Origin: Serratia marcescens
Lineage (GTDB): Bacteria; Pseudomonadota; Gammaproteobacteria; Enterobacterales; Enterobacteriaceae
NCBI RefSeq assembly: GCF_001902635.1
Contig: NZ_MJAO01000006.1
Span: forward strand, 124,001 to 188,000
DNA: 64,000 bases
Direction: 5' to 3'
Under the pieces are notes generated by a model. The model did no database searches. It saw nothing but the letters and a program-made list of their open reading frames with translations, and had not been told where the DNA came from. A program made the translations under genes and the position numbers. Shown in pieces: positions 8,514 to 17,634 of the stretch (positions within the stretch are counted from its first letter, which is position 1; each line of letters opens with the position of its first letter).

Positions 8514-9146
8514 ATGGCGCGAGCACTGTTAGTCGGCGCAACCGGGCTGGTGGGGCGCGAGTTGTTGCAGCGGTTGCAAAGCGATCCGCAGATAACGGCC
8601 ATCGTGGCGCCGACGCGCACGCCGCTGCCGCCGCACGGCAAGCTGACCAACCCGGTCGGCGATGCGCTGTTCGAGCTGCTGAGTGGCCAGCAGCAGCCGG
8701 TCGATCTGGTGTTCTGCTGCCTGGGCACCACCCGCCGGGCGGCGGGCAGCGCCGATGCCTTCCGTTATGTCGATTACCAGTTGGTGGTGGAGAGCGCGCT
8801 GACCGGCCGCCGGTTGGGGGCGCAGCACTGTCTGGTGGTGAGCGCGTTGGGCGCCAACGCGGATTCCACCTTCCTGTATAACCGCACCAAAGGCGAGATG
8901 GAGCAGGCGCTGCGCGAACAGCACTGGCCGCGCCTGACGCTGGTGCGGCCTTCCATGCTGGTGGGGGATCGCCCCGCGCCGCGCCTGATGGAGCGCCTCA
9001 CGCTGCCGCTGTTCAGGCTGCTGCCCGGCAAATGGCGCGCCGTCTCCGCCAAAGACGTGGCGCAAACGCTGCTGCAGCAGGCGTTCACGCCGGGTGAAGG
9101 CGTCAGGGTGCTGGAGTCGGATCGGCTACACTGCTACCGAGGCTGA
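8514..9146 (+). CDS. yraR: YraR, NAD(P)-binding Rossmann protein
   Basis: A 210-residue short-chain-reductase-like protein with the N-terminal nucleotide motif VGATGLVGRELL and a YNRTKGEME segment at the usual YxxxK position. Substrate unknown; the family is often called oxidoreductase/nucleoside-diphosphate-sugar epimerase-like. It starts 30 bases after yhbP with a GGGAGA ribosome site. Its last 44 bases overlap the end of the convergent phnP. Confidence 0.88.
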   Translation: MARALLVGATGLVGRELLQRLQSDPQITAIVAPTRTPLPPHGKLTNPVGDALFELLSGQQQPVDLVFCCLGTTRRAAGSADAFRYVDYQLVVESALTGRRLGAQHCLVVSALGANADSTFLYNRTKGEMEQALREQHWPRLTLVRPSMLVGDRPAPRLMERLTLPLFRLLPGKWRAVSAKDVAQTLLQQAFTPGEGVRVLESDRLHCYRG

Positions 9147-9885
9147 CGCTGAGGTGATCGAACGCCAGCTCCAGCCCGGCAGGCAGTTCGTTGTCCAGCA
9201 GCCACCGATCGAGACGGTGGCTGATGTGCGTCAGCAGCGTGCGTTTGGGTTGCAGCCGCTGCTGTGTCTCCTGCGCGCGGGTCAGATCGTTGTGGTTGCG
9301 CGGCGCCTGCGGCTGGGGCGGGAGGCTGCAATCGAGCACCAGCAGATCCAGCGCCACGTTCTGCAGATAGTCGGCGGTGGCCGGCGGCAGGCCGACGGTG
9401 TCGGTCAGGTAGGCCAGCGATGCGCCTGCGGCCTGGATCAGATAGCCGTGGGTCAGTTTGGAGTGTTGCAGTGGCAGCGGGGTGATGCGCATGCCGCCCA
9501 GTTCGATGGTGGCAAAGGGCGCTAGCGGCGGCTGAAACGCCAGAATACCGGGGTGTTTGAACAGGTCGTCGCAGCCCTGTTCATCCGGCGGGCCATATAC
9601 CGGAATGGAATTTCCGCACCCCCAACGCAAAGGAAATAACCCCTGAACGTGATCCATGTGGTAATGTGTAAGCAAAAAACGTTGAATTTGCCCCGCCGAA
9701 AATCGCCGCTCCAAAGACGGTAATCCCGCATCCAGTAAGGTCGTTTCTCCCTGATAGTTAAGCATGGCGCTGCACGCTCGCCGCCGAAATGCCGGTTCAC
9801 GCCGCGCCCGTTGGCAGATCAGGCAGTCGCAGCCGAACACCGGCACCTGCTGCGCGCCGCCGGTGCCGAGAAAGGTCAGTTGCAT
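9103..9885 (-). CDS. phnP: PhnP, phosphoribosyl cyclic phosphodiesterase
   Basis: A 260-residue metallo-beta-lactamase-fold enzyme. The metal motif is THYHMDHVQG, with a later LTDTVG aspartate and a C-terminal LLTHISHR histidine. An extra N-terminal Cys-rich turn (CDCLICQRAR) matches the extra zinc site of PhnP. It opens 5-phosphoribosyl 1,2-cyclic phosphate, the last step of C-P lyase phosphonate breakdown. It is the last gene of the phn operon, 13 bases after the acetyltransferase. Confidence 0.95.
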   Translation of the reverse strand: MQLTFLGTGGAQQVPVFGCDCLICQRARREPAFRRRACSAMLNYQGETTLLDAGLPSLERRFSAGQIQRFLLTHYHMDHVQGLFPLRWGCGNSIPVYGPPDEQGCDDLFKHPGILAFQPPLAPFATIELGGMRITPLPLQHSKLTHGYLIQAAGASLAYLTDTVGLPPATADYLQNVALDLLVLDCSLPPQPQAPRNHNDLTRAQETQQRLQPKRTLLTHISHRLDRWLLDNELPAGLELAFDHLSVSLGSSVADPTPAP

Positions 9886-9898
9886 CGCTCCCCCTCCG

Positions 9899-10501
9899 TT
9901 AAAGGTACTTCTCCGCGAAGCGGTTGATGTCGCGAAAATCTGCCAGCCGCGCCTGCAGCGTGGCGTGATCCCAGTGCCACCACTGGCTGCGTTCGATGCG
10001 CGCGATCAGCGCATCGTCAAAGCGCATGCCGATCTTTTTGGCCGCCACGCCGGCGACGATGCTGTAAGGCTCCACGTCCTTGGTGACCACCGCCGCGCTG
10101 CCGATCACCGCGCCGTTGCCGACGCTGACGCCCGGCATCAGGATGGCGTTATGGCCGATCCACACGTCGTGGCCGACGGTGACGTGGTGCTCGCGCCGCC
10201 AGTCGAAGAATGCCGCGTCATCTTCCCCCAGCCCGTACTCGGAGGCGCGGTAGGTGAAGTGGTGCTGCGCGATGCGCTGGTAGGTCGGGTGATTGCCGGG
10301 ATTGATGCGCGCATAGGAGGCGATGGAGACGAACTTGCCGAGGGTGGCGTAAAAGATCTGGTTGTGTCCGGCGGTGTAGGAGTAGTCCCCCATGTCCACC
10401 TCTTCCAGGATCGCATCGTCGGCCAGATGCACGTACTGGCCGAGCCGGGTGCGGTTAAGGGTCACGTTGTCGCCGATTTTCGGCTGGGCGAAGTCGTTCA
10501 T
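9899..10501 (-). CDS. Phosphonate-operon hexapeptide acetyltransferase
   Basis: A 200-residue left-handed beta-helix acyltransferase of the xenobiotic (CAT B/Vat-like) type, with WIGHNAILMPGVSVGNGAVIGSAAVVTKDV and the catalytic-type histidines of NPGNHPTYQR. It belongs with the hexapeptide proteins found in phn operons in place of the GNAT enzyme PhnO. Its exact acceptor is not known; acetylation of an aminophosphonate is a reasonable guess by position. The start overlaps the phnN stop as ATGA. Confidence 0.85.
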   Translation of the reverse strand: MNDFAQPKIGDNVTLNRTRLGQYVHLADDAILEEVDMGDYSYTAGHNQIFYATLGKFVSIASYARINPGNHPTYQRIAQHHFTYRASEYGLGEDDAAFFDWRREHHVTVGHDVWIGHNAILMPGVSVGNGAVIGSAAVVTKDVEPYSIVAGVAAKKIGMRFDDALIARIERSQWWHWDHATLQARLADFRDINRFAEKYL

Positions 10502-11067
10502 GGCGTCGCGTCCTGAGCTTGTCGGGTGGCGGTCGGCAGCAGCGCCAGCAGCGCCGCCAGGGTGTCATCGAGTGGGCCGTCGTTGTGCAGCACCCGGCAG
10601 CCGGCGGGCAGGCTTTGCTGATATTCCGCCGCCCGCGCCAGCCGCTGCTCGATCTGTGCGGCGCTTTCCCGCCCGCGATCCTGCAGGCGCCGGCGCAGGA
10701 TCCCGGCGCTGACCTGCAGGCACACCGGCAGCAGCTGTGCGCCGTAGCGCTGCTGCGCCTGCGGCAGATGAGCGCGCGAACCGTTGACTGCCACGTCGAT
10801 CCCCTGCAGCAGCCAAAGATCCACCTCGATCCCAAATGCGTAGCGCTGCTGGTGGGCTTGCCAGTCGAGCGCGAACAGCCCCCTGGCGCGGCGGCGCAGA
10901 AATTCCGGTTCGCTCAGCGCGATATGATTCTCGCAGCCGGCGTCCGCCGGCCGGGTGATGTAACGGTGCGCCACCAGCGGCGCGCTGTCGGCGTCGGCCC
11001 GCAGCGCGGCCAGCAGGCTGTCCTTGCCTGCGCCGGAAGGCCCCATCAGATAGATGAGCCGCGCCAT
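10498..11067 (-). CDS. phnN: PhnN, ribose 1,5-bisphosphate phosphokinase
   Basis: A 189-residue guanylate-kinase-like P-loop enzyme with Walker A GPSGAGKDSLL at residues 8-18. It phosphorylates ribose 1,5-bisphosphate to PRPP, after PhnP in the C-P lyase route. The start MARLIYLMGP at 11067 is coupled to phnM as TGATG. A longer frame to 11094 would overlap phnM more deeply and lacks family likeness. Confidence 0.95.
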   Translation of the reverse strand: MARLIYLMGPSGAGKDSLLAALRADADSAPLVAHRYITRPADAGCENHIALSEPEFLRRRARGLFALDWQAHQQRYAFGIEVDLWLLQGIDVAVNGSRAHLPQAQQRYGAQLLPVCLQVSAGILRRRLQDRGRESAAQIEQRLARAAEYQQSLPAGCRVLHNDGPLDDTLAALLALLPTATRQAQDATP

Positions 11068-12203
11068 CAGAACACCTGCCTGCCCTGGCGCCACACGTTC
11101 TGCACATAAACGTGTTCGCCGTGCGGCCGCGCCAGCACCAGATCAGCCCGCAGTCCTTCGGCGATGGTGCCACGATCCTGCAGATCCAGCGCCCGCGCCG
11201 GGTTGCGGGTGATCATGCGCACCGCCTGGGGCAGATCGTAGGCGTTGCGCTCGTCCGCCGCGAGGCGAAACGCCGCGTCCAGCAGGCTGGCCGGGTAATA
11301 ATCGGAAGAGAGGATATCCAGCACCCCCAGCGCCGCCAGATGGTGCGCCGCCACGTTGCCGGAGTGGGAGCCGCCGCGCACGATGTTCGGCGCGCCCATC
11401 AGCACCTGCAGGCCCTGCTGGTGCGAGGCGCGGGCAGCCGCCTCGGTGGTGGGGAACTCGGCAATCGCGCTGCCCAGCGCGCAGGACTCGGCCACGTGCT
11501 CGGCGGTGGCGTCGTCATGGCTGGCCAGCGAAATGCGGCGCGCGCGGCAGTGGGCGGCGATCGCCTCGCGGTTCGGCGCGGCCCAGCGGGCGGACAGGGC
11601 GACTTGCTGCTCCTCGTACTCGCTCATCTGCTGGTCGTTGAGGTGGTATTTGCCCTGATAATATTCGCGGTATTTTTCGCGCGAGGCGAACTGGCGCTGG
11701 CCCGGCGAATGGTCCATCAGCGACACCAGCGACACGCCGGGCTTGTCCATCAGCTGTTCGAACAGCGGCAGGGTGCTCTCGTTCGGCAGCTCGCAGCGCA
11801 GGTGCAGCCGGTGCTCGGCGCGGTTCACCCCGGCGCGCTGGCTGTGGATCACCGCATCGATCATCTTTTGCAGGTTTTCCAGCCGGTGGCCGCCGTCGCG
11901 CACGTCGCCGATCGCCACCGCGTCCAGCACTGTGGTGATGCCGTTGGCCACCATCAGCGCATCGTGGCTGCTCATCGCCGAATGGGCCGGCCAGTCGACG
12001 TTCGGGCGCGGGGTAAAGAACTTGTCCAGGTTGTCGGTGTGCAGTTCGATCAGCCCCGGCAGCAGCCAGCCGCCATCGCCGTCCAGCGCCTGCGGCAGCC
12101 GGCTCGGGCCGTCGGCGAAGCTGCGGATCACGCCGTCTTGCATCTCCAGCGAGCCTTGCACCACCTGGTCATCCAGCACCAGCTTAACGTTATTGACGAT
12201 CAT
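11067..12203 (-). CDS. phnM: PhnM, phosphonate triphosphate diphosphatase
   Basis: A 378-residue amidohydrolase-superfamily enzyme. Metal ligands are visible in LIELHTDNLDK, ISLASHDDAT and ILSSDYYP. It removes pyrophosphate from the ribosyl phosphonate triphosphate made by PhnGHIL, giving the substrate of PhnJ. It is coupled to phnL upstream and phnN downstream by TGATG overlaps. Confidence 0.97.
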   Translation of the reverse strand: MIVNNVKLVLDDQVVQGSLEMQDGVIRSFADGPSRLPQALDGDGGWLLPGLIELHTDNLDKFFTPRPNVDWPAHSAMSSHDALMVANGITTVLDAVAIGDVRDGGHRLENLQKMIDAVIHSQRAGVNRAEHRLHLRCELPNESTLPLFEQLMDKPGVSLVSLMDHSPGQRQFASREKYREYYQGKYHLNDQQMSEYEEQQVALSARWAAPNREAIAAHCRARRISLASHDDATAEHVAESCALGSAIAEFPTTEAAARASHQQGLQVLMGAPNIVRGGSHSGNVAAHHLAALGVLDILSSDYYPASLLDAAFRLAADERNAYDLPQAVRMITRNPARALDLQDRGTIAEGLRADLVLARPHGEHVYVQNVWRQGRQVF

Positions 12204-12907
12204 CAGAGGGCCTCCAGCGCCTGCGGCGCCTGCATGTCATAAAGCCGGTCGGCGACCTGTTGGCGGACGCCTTCATCGTGAAAAATGCCGACGATCGCCG
12301 CGCCGCGCGTCTTGGCGCGTTCGATAAGCTGCACCACAGCCGCGCTGTTGCGGCTGTCGAGCGAGGCGGTCGGTTCATCCAGCAACAGGATGGGGTAGTC
12401 GACGATAAAGCCGCGTGCGATGTTCACCCGCTGCTGCTCGCCGCCGGAGAAGGTGGACGGCGCCAGCGCCCACAGGCGCTGCGGCACGTTGAGCGTGGCG
12501 AGCAGCGCTTCGGCGCGTTCGCGGCACTCGGCGCGCTCGACGCCCTGTTCCAGCAGCGGCTGCATCACCACCTCCAGCGCGCTGATGCGCGGGATCACCC
12601 GCAGAAACTGGCTGACCCAGCCCAGCGTATGGCGGCGCACCGCCAGAATTTGGCGCGCGTCGGCGCTGACCATGTCCAGCCAGTCGCCCTGGTGGTTGAT
12701 CCAGATATGGCCGCTGTCCGGCAGGTAGTTGGCGTACAGCGAGCGCAGCAGGGTGGATTTACCGCTGCCGGAGTGGCCGTGCAGCACCACGCATTCGCCG
12801 CCGTGAACCGTCAGGTTGGCGTCGTGCAGCACCGGCAGGCGGGTGCCGTACTGCTGATGCAGCACAAAGGTTTTACTGAGATGTTCAACTCGGATTTGCA
12901 TAGTCAT
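12203..12907 (-). CDS. phnL: PhnL, C-P lyase ABC-type ATPase subunit
   Basis: A 234-residue ABC ATPase with Walker [10 protein letters not shown], signature [14 protein letters not shown] and Walker [12 protein letters not shown]. With PhnG, H and I it installs the triphosphoribosyl group on the phosphonate. It has no membrane partner and works in the soluble C-P lyase complex. The start MTMQIRV has AAGG nine bases upstream; a start at the second ATG is possible. Confidence 0.96.
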   Translation of the reverse strand: MTMQIRVEHLSKTFVLHQQYGTRLPVLHDANLTVHGGECVVLHGHSGSGKSTLLRSLYANYLPDSGHIWINHQGDWLDMVSADARQILAVRRHTLGWVSQFLRVIPRISALEVVMQPLLEQGVERAECRERAEALLATLNVPQRLWALAPSTFSGGEQQRVNIARGFIVDYPILLLDEPTASLDSRNSAAVVQLIERAKTRGAAIVGIFHDEGVRQQVADRLYDMQAPQALEAL

Positions 12908-12923
12908 CTGTTATCGCCTTGGG

Positions 12924-13712
12924 TTACGACAGCACCGAAGAAACCAGCAGCTGGGTGTAAGGATGGTGCGGATCGTCCAACACCCGGTCGGTCAGGCCGC
13001 TCTCCACCACTTCGCCCTGTTTCATCACCAGCAGGCGGTGGGCCAGCAGCCGCGCCACGCCGAGATCGTGGGTGACGATCACCGCCGCCAGCTGCATCTC
13101 CACCACCAGGTTGCGCAGCAGATCGAGCAGGCGCGCCTGCACCGACACGTCCAGCCCGCCGGTCGGCTCATCCATAAACACCAGCTTGGGGTGGGTCACC
13201 AGGTTGCGGGCGATCTGCAGCCGCTGCTGCATGCCGCCGGAGAAGGTGGTCGGCAGATCGTCGAGGCGCGACAGCGGGATTTCGACGTCCTCCAGCCACT
13301 GGCCGGCCTGGCGGCGAATGTCGCCATAGTGGCGCTGGCCGATGGCCATCAGCCGTTCGCCGATGTTGCCGCCGGCGGAGACCTGCGGCCGCAGCCCATC
13401 GAGCGGGTGCTGGTGCACCACGCCCCAGTCGGTGCGCAGCAGGCGGCGGCGATCGCTCTCCGCCATGGCGTACAGATCGTGTTCCTGGCCCGCCTGCGGG
13501 CGGTAAAGGATCTGGCCGTGCTGCGGCGCCAGCCGCGCCGAGATCGATTTCAGCAGCGTGGTTTTGCCGGAGCCGGATTCGCCGACGATGCCCAGCACTT
13601 CACCGGGGTAGATGTCGAACGACACGTCGCTGAAGCCCTTGCCGGGGGCGTACAGGTGGGTGAGCCGGTTCACCGACAGCAGCGGAGTGGTGCTCAAAGG
13701 GATGGAAGTCAT
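12924..13712 (-). CDS. phnK: PhnK, C-P lyase ABC-type ATPase subunit
   Basis: A 262-residue ABC ATPase with Walker A GESGSGKTT, signature FSGGMQQRLQIAR and Walker B LVFMDEPTGGLD. In E. coli PhnK docks on the PhnGHIJ core. The start MTSIPLST at 13712 shares its A with the phnJ stop (TGATG). A longer frame to 13862 runs inside phnJ and is a shadow. Confidence 0.96.
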   Translation of the reverse strand: MTSIPLSTTPLLSVNRLTHLYAPGKGFSDVSFDIYPGEVLGIVGESGSGKTTLLKSISARLAPQHGQILYRPQAGQEHDLYAMAESDRRRLLRTDWGVVHQHPLDGLRPQVSAGGNIGERLMAIGQRHYGDIRRQAGQWLEDVEIPLSRLDDLPTTFSGGMQQRLQIARNLVTHPKLVFMDEPTGGLDVSVQARLLDLLRNLVVEMQLAAVIVTHDLGVARLLAHRLLVMKQGEVVESGLTDRVLDDPHHPYTQLLVSSVLS

Positions 13713-14572
13713 CAGTGCTGCGCCTCTTGCGAAGATTGCGCCAGCTGCTGCCGGCAGTAGTCGGTGTCCGAACAGACGAACATGCGGTTGCCTTGATCGT
13801 CGAGCACCACCTCGTCCAGGTAGCTCTGGCGCGAGCCGCACAGCGCGCAGGGTTCGTCCCACTGCTGCACGCTGAACGGATGGTCGTCGAAGTCCAGGCT
13901 CTCCACCTTGGTGAACGGCGGCAGGGCATAGATGCGTTTCTCGCGCCCGGCACCGAACAGCTGCAGCGCCGGCATCATGTGCATTTTCGGGTTGTCGAAT
14001 TTCGGGATCGGCGACGGATCCATCACGTAGCGATCGTTGACCTTCACCGGGTAGGCGTAGGTGGTGGCGATATGGCCGTAGCGCGCGATGTCTTCATACA
14101 GCTTCACCTGCATCACGCCGTACTCCTCCAGCGCGTGCATCTTGCGGGTCTCGGTTTCGCGTGGTTCGATAAAGCGCAGCGGCTCCGGGATCGGCACCTG
14201 ATAGATCAGGATCTGGTCTTCGCGCAGCGCGGTTTCCGGAATGCGGTGACGGGTCTGGATCAGCGTGGCCTCCGGCGTGCGTTCGGTGGTTTCCACCCCG
14301 GCGACGCGCTGGAAGAAGCGGCGGATCGACACCGCGTTGGTGGTGTCGTCGGCGCCCTGGTCGATCACCTTCAGCACGTCGGCGCGGCCGATAACGCTGG
14401 CGGTGAGCTGAATGCCGCCGGTGCCCCAGCCGTAGGGCATCGGCATCTCGCGGCCGCCGAACGGCACCTGATAGCCAGGGATCGCCACCGCCTTCAGGAT
14501 GGCGCGGCGGATCATGCGTTTGGTCTGTTCGTCCAGATAACCGAGGTTATAGCCGGTCAATACTTCACTCAT
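13712..14572 (-). CDS. phnJ: PhnJ, radical-SAM C-P lyase
   Basis: A 286-residue catalytic subunit that breaks the carbon-phosphorus bond using S-adenosylmethionine and a [4Fe-4S] cluster. The four characteristic cysteines are present with the family spacing CX2CX21CX5C, from CALCG to CSDTDYC. It overlaps phnI by 8 bases. The protein is full length with no missing key residue seen. Confidence 0.98.
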   Translation of the reverse strand: MSEVLTGYNLGYLDEQTKRMIRRAILKAVAIPGYQVPFGGREMPMPYGWGTGGIQLTASVIGRADVLKVIDQGADDTTNAVSIRRFFQRVAGVETTERTPEATLIQTRHRIPETALREDQILIYQVPIPEPLRFIEPRETETRKMHALEEYGVMQVKLYEDIARYGHIATTYAYPVKVNDRYVMDPSPIPKFDNPKMHMMPALQLFGAGREKRIYALPPFTKVESLDFDDHPFSVQQWDEPCALCGSRQSYLDEVVLDDQGNRMFVCSDTDYCRQQLAQSSQEAQH

Positions 14573-15650
14573 CGCGGGCCTCCTGACGCTCGCTGTATTC
14601 CTGTCGCAGCCGCTTGAGCAGCTCCAGTTCGGCCTGGAAGTCGACGTAGTGCGGCAGCTTGAGATGGGAGACGAAGCCGGCGGCCTCGACGTTGTCGGCG
14701 TGGGCCAGCACGAACTCTTCGTCCTGCGCCGGGCCGGCGACGCCTTCGCCGTAGTCGGGGCTCTGCAATGCGCGGTCCACCAGCGCCATCGCCATCGCCT
14801 TGCGCTCGGCGCGGCCGAACACCAGCCCGTAGCCGCGGGTGAAGTGCGGCGGATGGTCCTGCGGATCGACGAAGCCGTTGACCATTTCGCACTCGGTCAG
14901 CAGGATTTCGCCGATGTCGATGGCGAAACCGAGCTCTTCAGGCACGATCTCCACCGAAACGTGGCCGGTGCGGATCTCGCCGGCGAACGGGTGGTTGCGG
15001 CCGTAGCCGCGCTGGGTGGCGTAGCCGAGCGCCAGCAGAAAACCTTCGTCGCCGCGCACCAGCTGCTGCAGGCGCGCCGAGCGCGAGCAGGGGTAAACCG
15101 GCGGGTTGCGGGTGATGTCGTCCGGCGTACTGCCGTCGTCCTGTTCCTCGCGCGCCAGCTGTTGGCGGCACAGCAGATCGAACACATGGCTGCAGTTGTC
15201 CGGCAGCGGTTCGTCGGCCTGCGGCGTACGCGGCGCCTCGCCTTCCGCCAGCAGCGCGAAGTCCAGCAGCCGGTGGGTGTAGTCGTAGGTCGGCCCCAGC
15301 ACCTGCCCGCCGGGCAAGTCCTTGTAAACCGCCGAGATGCGCCGCTCCAGCCGCATGTTTTCGCTGGCCAGCGGCTCGCTGACCGCCAGGCGCGGCAGGG
15401 TGGTGCGGTAGGCGCGCAGCAGGAAGATCGCCTCCACCAGATCGCCGCTGGCCTGTTTGATGGCCAGCGCCGCCAGCTCGCGATCGTAGATGCCGCCTTC
15501 GGTCATCACCCGATCCACTGCCAGCCCCAGCTGCTGTTCGATTTGTTCCGCGCCGAGCGCCGGCAGCGCCTCGTCGCCGCGCCGCAGCTGTTCCTGCAGC
15601 TGATGGGCAGCCTCAATGGCTTTTTCGCCCCCTTTTACCGCTACGTACAT
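14565..15650 (-). CDS. phnI: PhnI, C-P lyase core subunit
   Basis: A 361-residue PhnI, close to the E. coli length of 354. Together with PhnG, H and L it replaces adenine of ATP by the phosphonate. Conserved segments include RLERRISAVYKDLPGGQ, PVYPCSRSARLQQL and the C-terminal KLPHYVDFQAELELLKRL. The start MYVAVKGGEKAIEAAH at 15650 is coupled to phnH by TGATG. Confidence 0.97.
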   Translation of the reverse strand: MYVAVKGGEKAIEAAHQLQEQLRRGDEALPALGAEQIEQQLGLAVDRVMTEGGIYDRELAALAIKQASGDLVEAIFLLRAYRTTLPRLAVSEPLASENMRLERRISAVYKDLPGGQVLGPTYDYTHRLLDFALLAEGEAPRTPQADEPLPDNCSHVFDLLCRQQLAREEQDDGSTPDDITRNPPVYPCSRSARLQQLVRGDEGFLLALGYATQRGYGRNHPFAGEIRTGHVSVEIVPEELGFAIDIGEILLTECEMVNGFVDPQDHPPHFTRGYGLVFGRAERKAMAMALVDRALQSPDYGEGVAGPAQDEEFVLAHADNVEAAGFVSHLKLPHYVDFQAELELLKRLRQEYSERQEARDE

Positions 15651-16231
15651 CAGCACACCTCCACGCGGGTGGTCCGCGGGATCGCCAGCAGGCGATCGCC
15701 GCAGGTCAGCAAAATATCCAGCCCCAGCGGGAAGCGCTGCGGGCGGTTGACCAGATAATCCAGCAGCGCCGGCGGCAGGCGCGGCGCAATCAGACGATGA
15801 TTCTCGATGCCGGGGCCGGTCAGGCGCAGTGCGGCGCCGTTTTCCAGCTCGACGAGCTGCACAATGACCGTGGCGCCGAACTCCGGCGAGATTTCAGTGC
15901 CGTGCGGCAACGCCTGCAGATCGGCGGCCTGCAGCTGCTCATCGAACAGGGCAAAACAGACCTCCTGCGCCGTGGCGGCCAGCGGCGCACCGCTGTGAAA
16001 ACGAATGTTTGTTAGCACTTGCTCACTTTTTAGCGCAGCGCACAGCTGCAGCGGCGTTTCCTGATCGGCCAGCGTCAGCAGCGCGGCGGTGCTGGCGGCG
16101 TTCAGCGGCGCCCAGGCCGGGCCGTTCGGCAGCGTCACCCGGTGGCCCGGTTCGCTCAAGGCTTTAAGAATCAAACGGAAAGCGTGCTGCGATTGGTCTA
16201 TCGGTTGCTCAAAACCGGTCAATAAACTCAT
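15650..16231 (-). CDS. phnH: PhnH, C-P lyase core subunit
   Basis: A 193-residue PhnH. It forms part of the PhnGHIJ core complex and has no catalytic signature of its own. Recognised by PIDQSQHAFRLILKALSEPGH at the N terminus and by position. It starts 3 bases after the phnG stop. Confidence 0.94.
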   Translation of the reverse strand: MSLLTGFEQPIDQSQHAFRLILKALSEPGHRVTLPNGPAWAPLNAASTAALLTLADQETPLQLCAALKSEQVLTNIRFHSGAPLAATAQEVCFALFDEQLQAADLQALPHGTEISPEFGATVIVQLVELENGAALRLTGPGIENHRLIAPRLPPALLDYLVNRPQRFPLGLDILLTCGDRLLAIPRTTRVEVC

Positions 16232-16234
16232 GGC

Positions 16235-16678
16235 TTAATCCCCTCGCACCAGCGTAAAGAAGTCCACCCGGCTGGAAGCGATGGCCCGGGCGCGCAGCTG
16301 GCGCTGCTCGTGCTGCAGCGCGGCCAGCGGCGCGATCAGCTGTTGTTGCAGGCGCTCGCCGTGTTCCGGCTGTTGCAGCAGCGCATCGGCCAGCGCGCAC
16401 AGCTCGGCGTGCGCCTTGTCGCGCCCGGCGATATAGCTGTAGCCGTAGCCGCCGTTGTCCAGCTGCACCACCGCGCGGGTGACTGTCATGTCCCCCAGCA
16501 CGAAGCGGCGGCCGGTGGCGCCCATGCGCCCCTGCAGCTGGGCCAGGCCGATCTCCGGCGCGCGGATGCTGCGGTAACCCGGGCTAAGGTTCAGCGCCTG
16601 CCAGTGGCTGCGCAGCTGCTCGGGCCGGCTGTGCGCCAGCACCGACATCCAGCGTTGTCTCGACTCTAAGGCTTGCAT
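16235..16678 (-). CDS. phnG: PhnG, C-P lyase core subunit
   Basis: A 147-residue PhnG with the typical RQRWMSVLAHS start and a GDMTVTRAVVQLDNGGYGY middle. It works in the PhnGHIJ core. The ATG follows directly on the phnF stop, so the regulator and the enzyme genes form one operon. Confidence 0.94.
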   Translation of the reverse strand: MQALESRQRWMSVLAHSRPEQLRSHWQALNLSPGYRSIRAPEIGLAQLQGRMGATGRRFVLGDMTVTRAVVQLDNGGYGYSYIAGRDKAHAELCALADALLQQPEHGERLQQQLIAPLAALQHEQRQLRARAIASSRVDFFTLVRGD

Positions 16679-17407
16679 TCAGTGCTCCATCGTCAGTTCA
16701 ATCATGTCGGCGCGGGCCAGGCTGACGGAGTATTCCGCCACGTCTTCGCCGCCGCTGCGGACGTTAAGGGTGCGCACGCACAGCAGCGGCGCGTGGGTGG
16801 CGATCTCCAGCAGCCGGCTCTCTTTGGCCTGCGCGCGGCGCGCGCTGATGCGCGTCTGGCGGCGGGTCAGCGGCTGCTGCAGGTGCTGTTCGATAAACTG
16901 GTGCAGCGAACCGCTGTGGAACTGCTGCAGCGCCGGCCACCAGTCCAGATCGGGCAGATAGTGGTCGATCACGCTCATCGGCACGCCGTTGACCCGGCGC
17001 AGGGTGCGCAGGTGGATCACCATTTCGCCTTCTTCACGCGAGAGTGCGCTGGCGACATGCCCATTGCACGGGCGCAAGACAGCGAGTAAGCGCTCACTGG
17101 TGGGATGGCTGCCCTGTTCGAACAGGTTCTGGCTGAAGCGGGTATTGGCGTGCAGCGGGTAGTCGTAAGGCCGCATCAGCACCAGAATGCCGACGCCGTG
17201 GCGGCGCTGCAGCCAGCCGCGCTCTACCAGCTGATCCACCGCGCGGCGCAGGGTGTGGCGATTGACCTGATAACGCTCGGCCAGCTGTTGTTCCGAAGGG
17301 AGATAGTCGCCGCAGCGGTATTGCGTGCGTAGTTCCTGTTCCAGCTGCGCGGCGATTTGCTGATAGCGGGTGGGGTAAGTGGTCGGATGTCTAGATAACT
17401 CCATCAT
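16679..17407 (-). CDS. phnF: PhnF, GntR/HutC-family phosphonate regulator
   Basis: A 242-residue GntR-family protein: winged helix (LPSEQQLAERYQVNRHTLRRAVDQLVERGWL, about residues 37-70) followed by a UTRA effector domain. It is the first gene of the operon. No phnC, phnD or phnE precedes it, unlike E. coli. The 227-base gap to the divergent permease gene should contain the operon promoter. A convincing Pho box is not visible; only a TTGTCAT half-site is present at 17516-17522 (complement). Confidence 0.94.
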   Translation of the reverse strand: MMELSRHPTTYPTRYQQIAAQLEQELRTQYRCGDYLPSEQQLAERYQVNRHTLRRAVDQLVERGWLQRRHGVGILVLMRPYDYPLHANTRFSQNLFEQGSHPTSERLLAVLRPCNGHVASALSREEGEMVIHLRTLRRVNGVPMSVIDHYLPDLDWWPALQQFHSGSLHQFIEQHLQQPLTRRQTRISARRAQAKESRLLEIATHAPLLCVRTLNVRSGGEDVAEYSVSLARADMIELTMEH

Positions 17408-17634
17408 AATAAAAACCTCGTCATACCGATGGCTGTGCGATGAAGGCGGAAGCGGTGCGTTTCATCGTGCGTCTACCCTGTGGTTTTCAAGTTGGCATCA
17501 TGGTGCCGGGCGCAGATGACAATCGCGTTACGCGTCGGTGGCGAACAGATGAACTATTTTGGACAACCCGACCGTGCACGGGCGGCGGCGGCGCGCTATG
17601 CTGGCGCCTTTGTTGACTGACTCTGGCCGCTACC

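Noticed and set aside
17516-17522. Possible Pho box for the phn operon
   Set aside because: Only one half-site (TTGTCAT) is good; the partner 11 bases away is poor, so it is not listed as a site.
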